From contig OU862921.1 of the NCBI GenBank assembly GCA_917880885.1, positions 558,001 through 622,000 on the forward strand: DNA of 64,000 nucleotides. Direction: 5' to 3'. Position numbers and translations under genes: made by a program. Shown here piece after piece: positions 63,591-64,000 of the stretch. The stretch comes from Limnephilus marmoratus (taxonomy: Eukaryota > Arthropoda > Insecta > Trichoptera > Limnephilidae). A model generated the notes under the pieces. The model ran no database searches. It worked only from the letters and a program-made list of their open reading frames with translations, and was not told where the DNA came from. Position 1 is the stretch's first letter; each line of letters starts with the position of its first letter.

Positions 63591-64000
63591 AGTCACACAA
63601 TAATTTTGGAACCAAACAGAACTGCTCTACAGACGAATGGTCTGCCAGGTAATTTATCTATGGTTTTTAAGAAAACGCGTGGGAAAGGATTGAACAAGAG
63701 GCTTGACTTAAGGAAAGGCTAGTATGACGGCCGAGCCTTTCGATGGAGGGGGTTTCAGTTAGTAGTTGGTCAAAGCAGGCGTTTGTAGACGCCATTACGC
63801 AGACTGGAGTAAGTAAGGATGGGATGGAAGGAAGAGAAAGGGAAGAGGGGAAATAGAACTCTCAGTGCTCTTGTTCAGATATGAAAAATTCCTTGAAACT
63901 GCATTAGCTTCATTTAGTAACTAAAACTCAATAATCCAGTAGTCTTACATTTCCCTCATATCTCTCTTTCCCATTTTCTACCCTCATTACATTCCCTGGT
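63591..64000. other. unassigned right edge
   Basis: Purine-rich patch at about 63800-63855. No gene recognised. Upstream ARMH3 exons are expected further right. Confidence 0.4.

Noticed and set aside
1..64000. CRISPR arrays, operons, riboswitches, prokaryotic promoters
   Set aside because: The genes have spliceosomal introns and the repeats are eukaryotic transposons; no evenly spaced short repeats with unique spacers were seen.

Overview
This is an animal nuclear genome window, almost certainly from a winged insect. It is AT-rich, and its few real genes are split into short GT-AG exons separated by kilobase introns full of transposable elements. The element types seen (mariner, hAT, piggyBac-like MITEs, Helitron-like repeats, Jockey-, RTE- and R1/I-like LINE pieces, a Ty3-type LTR element, tRNA-headed SINEs) and the GTAGGTAC-type and TTAGG words fit Lepidoptera or Hemiptera. 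The sequence alone does not decide the order.

Two conserved genes can be assembled exon by exon. On the + strand, seven coding exons between 16505 and 31589 encode a complete 484-residue orthologue of CCDC149, a coiled-coil protein of unknown biochemical role. On the - strand, eight exons between 58375 and 43587 encode the C-terminal 445 residues of an ARMH3 (C10orf76, DUF1741) orthologue, a Golgi armadillo-like protein linked to PI4KB and GBF1 in vertebrates. Its 5' exons lie beyond the right edge or were not found. The two genes converge tail to tail across about 12 kb of repeats (31.6-43.6 kb). A possible unrelated first exon (48158 to 47970, - strand) lies in an ARMH3 intron, and a possible last exon of another gene touches the left edge (1-94).

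Layout. 0-16 kb: only repeats, including two hAT-type elements with exact 8-bp target duplications (4609-6675 and 10659-12227), a mariner whose left end is an inverted copy of its own 5' end (14061-15016), and Penelope-type pieces carrying a hammerhead-like core (3520-3640, 4015-4240). 16.5-31.6 kb: CCDC149. Intron 2 holds a 3.3-kb near-palindrome (18603-21925) with tandem units. Intron 3 holds an 891-bp element with an 8-bp duplication (23018-23908). Intron 6 holds a Jockey-like LINE with a long reverse-transcriptase frame (28135-30138). 31.6-43.6 kb: MITEs with perfect hairpins, a Helitron-like block, and a repeat with heat-shock-element-like motifs (37905-38362, sister of 15576-15990). 43.6-58.4 kb: ARMH3, whose introns contain piggyBac-like TTAA elements, two tandem GA-rich Helitron-like repeats and a broken Ty3-type LTR element (54177-58170) ending about 35 bp from an exon. 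58.4-64 kb: LINE fragments, TTAA elements and small foldbacks.

No CRISPR, operon, rRNA or functional tRNA gene was seen. All family assignments come from reading motifs and element ends. No alignment or database search was run.
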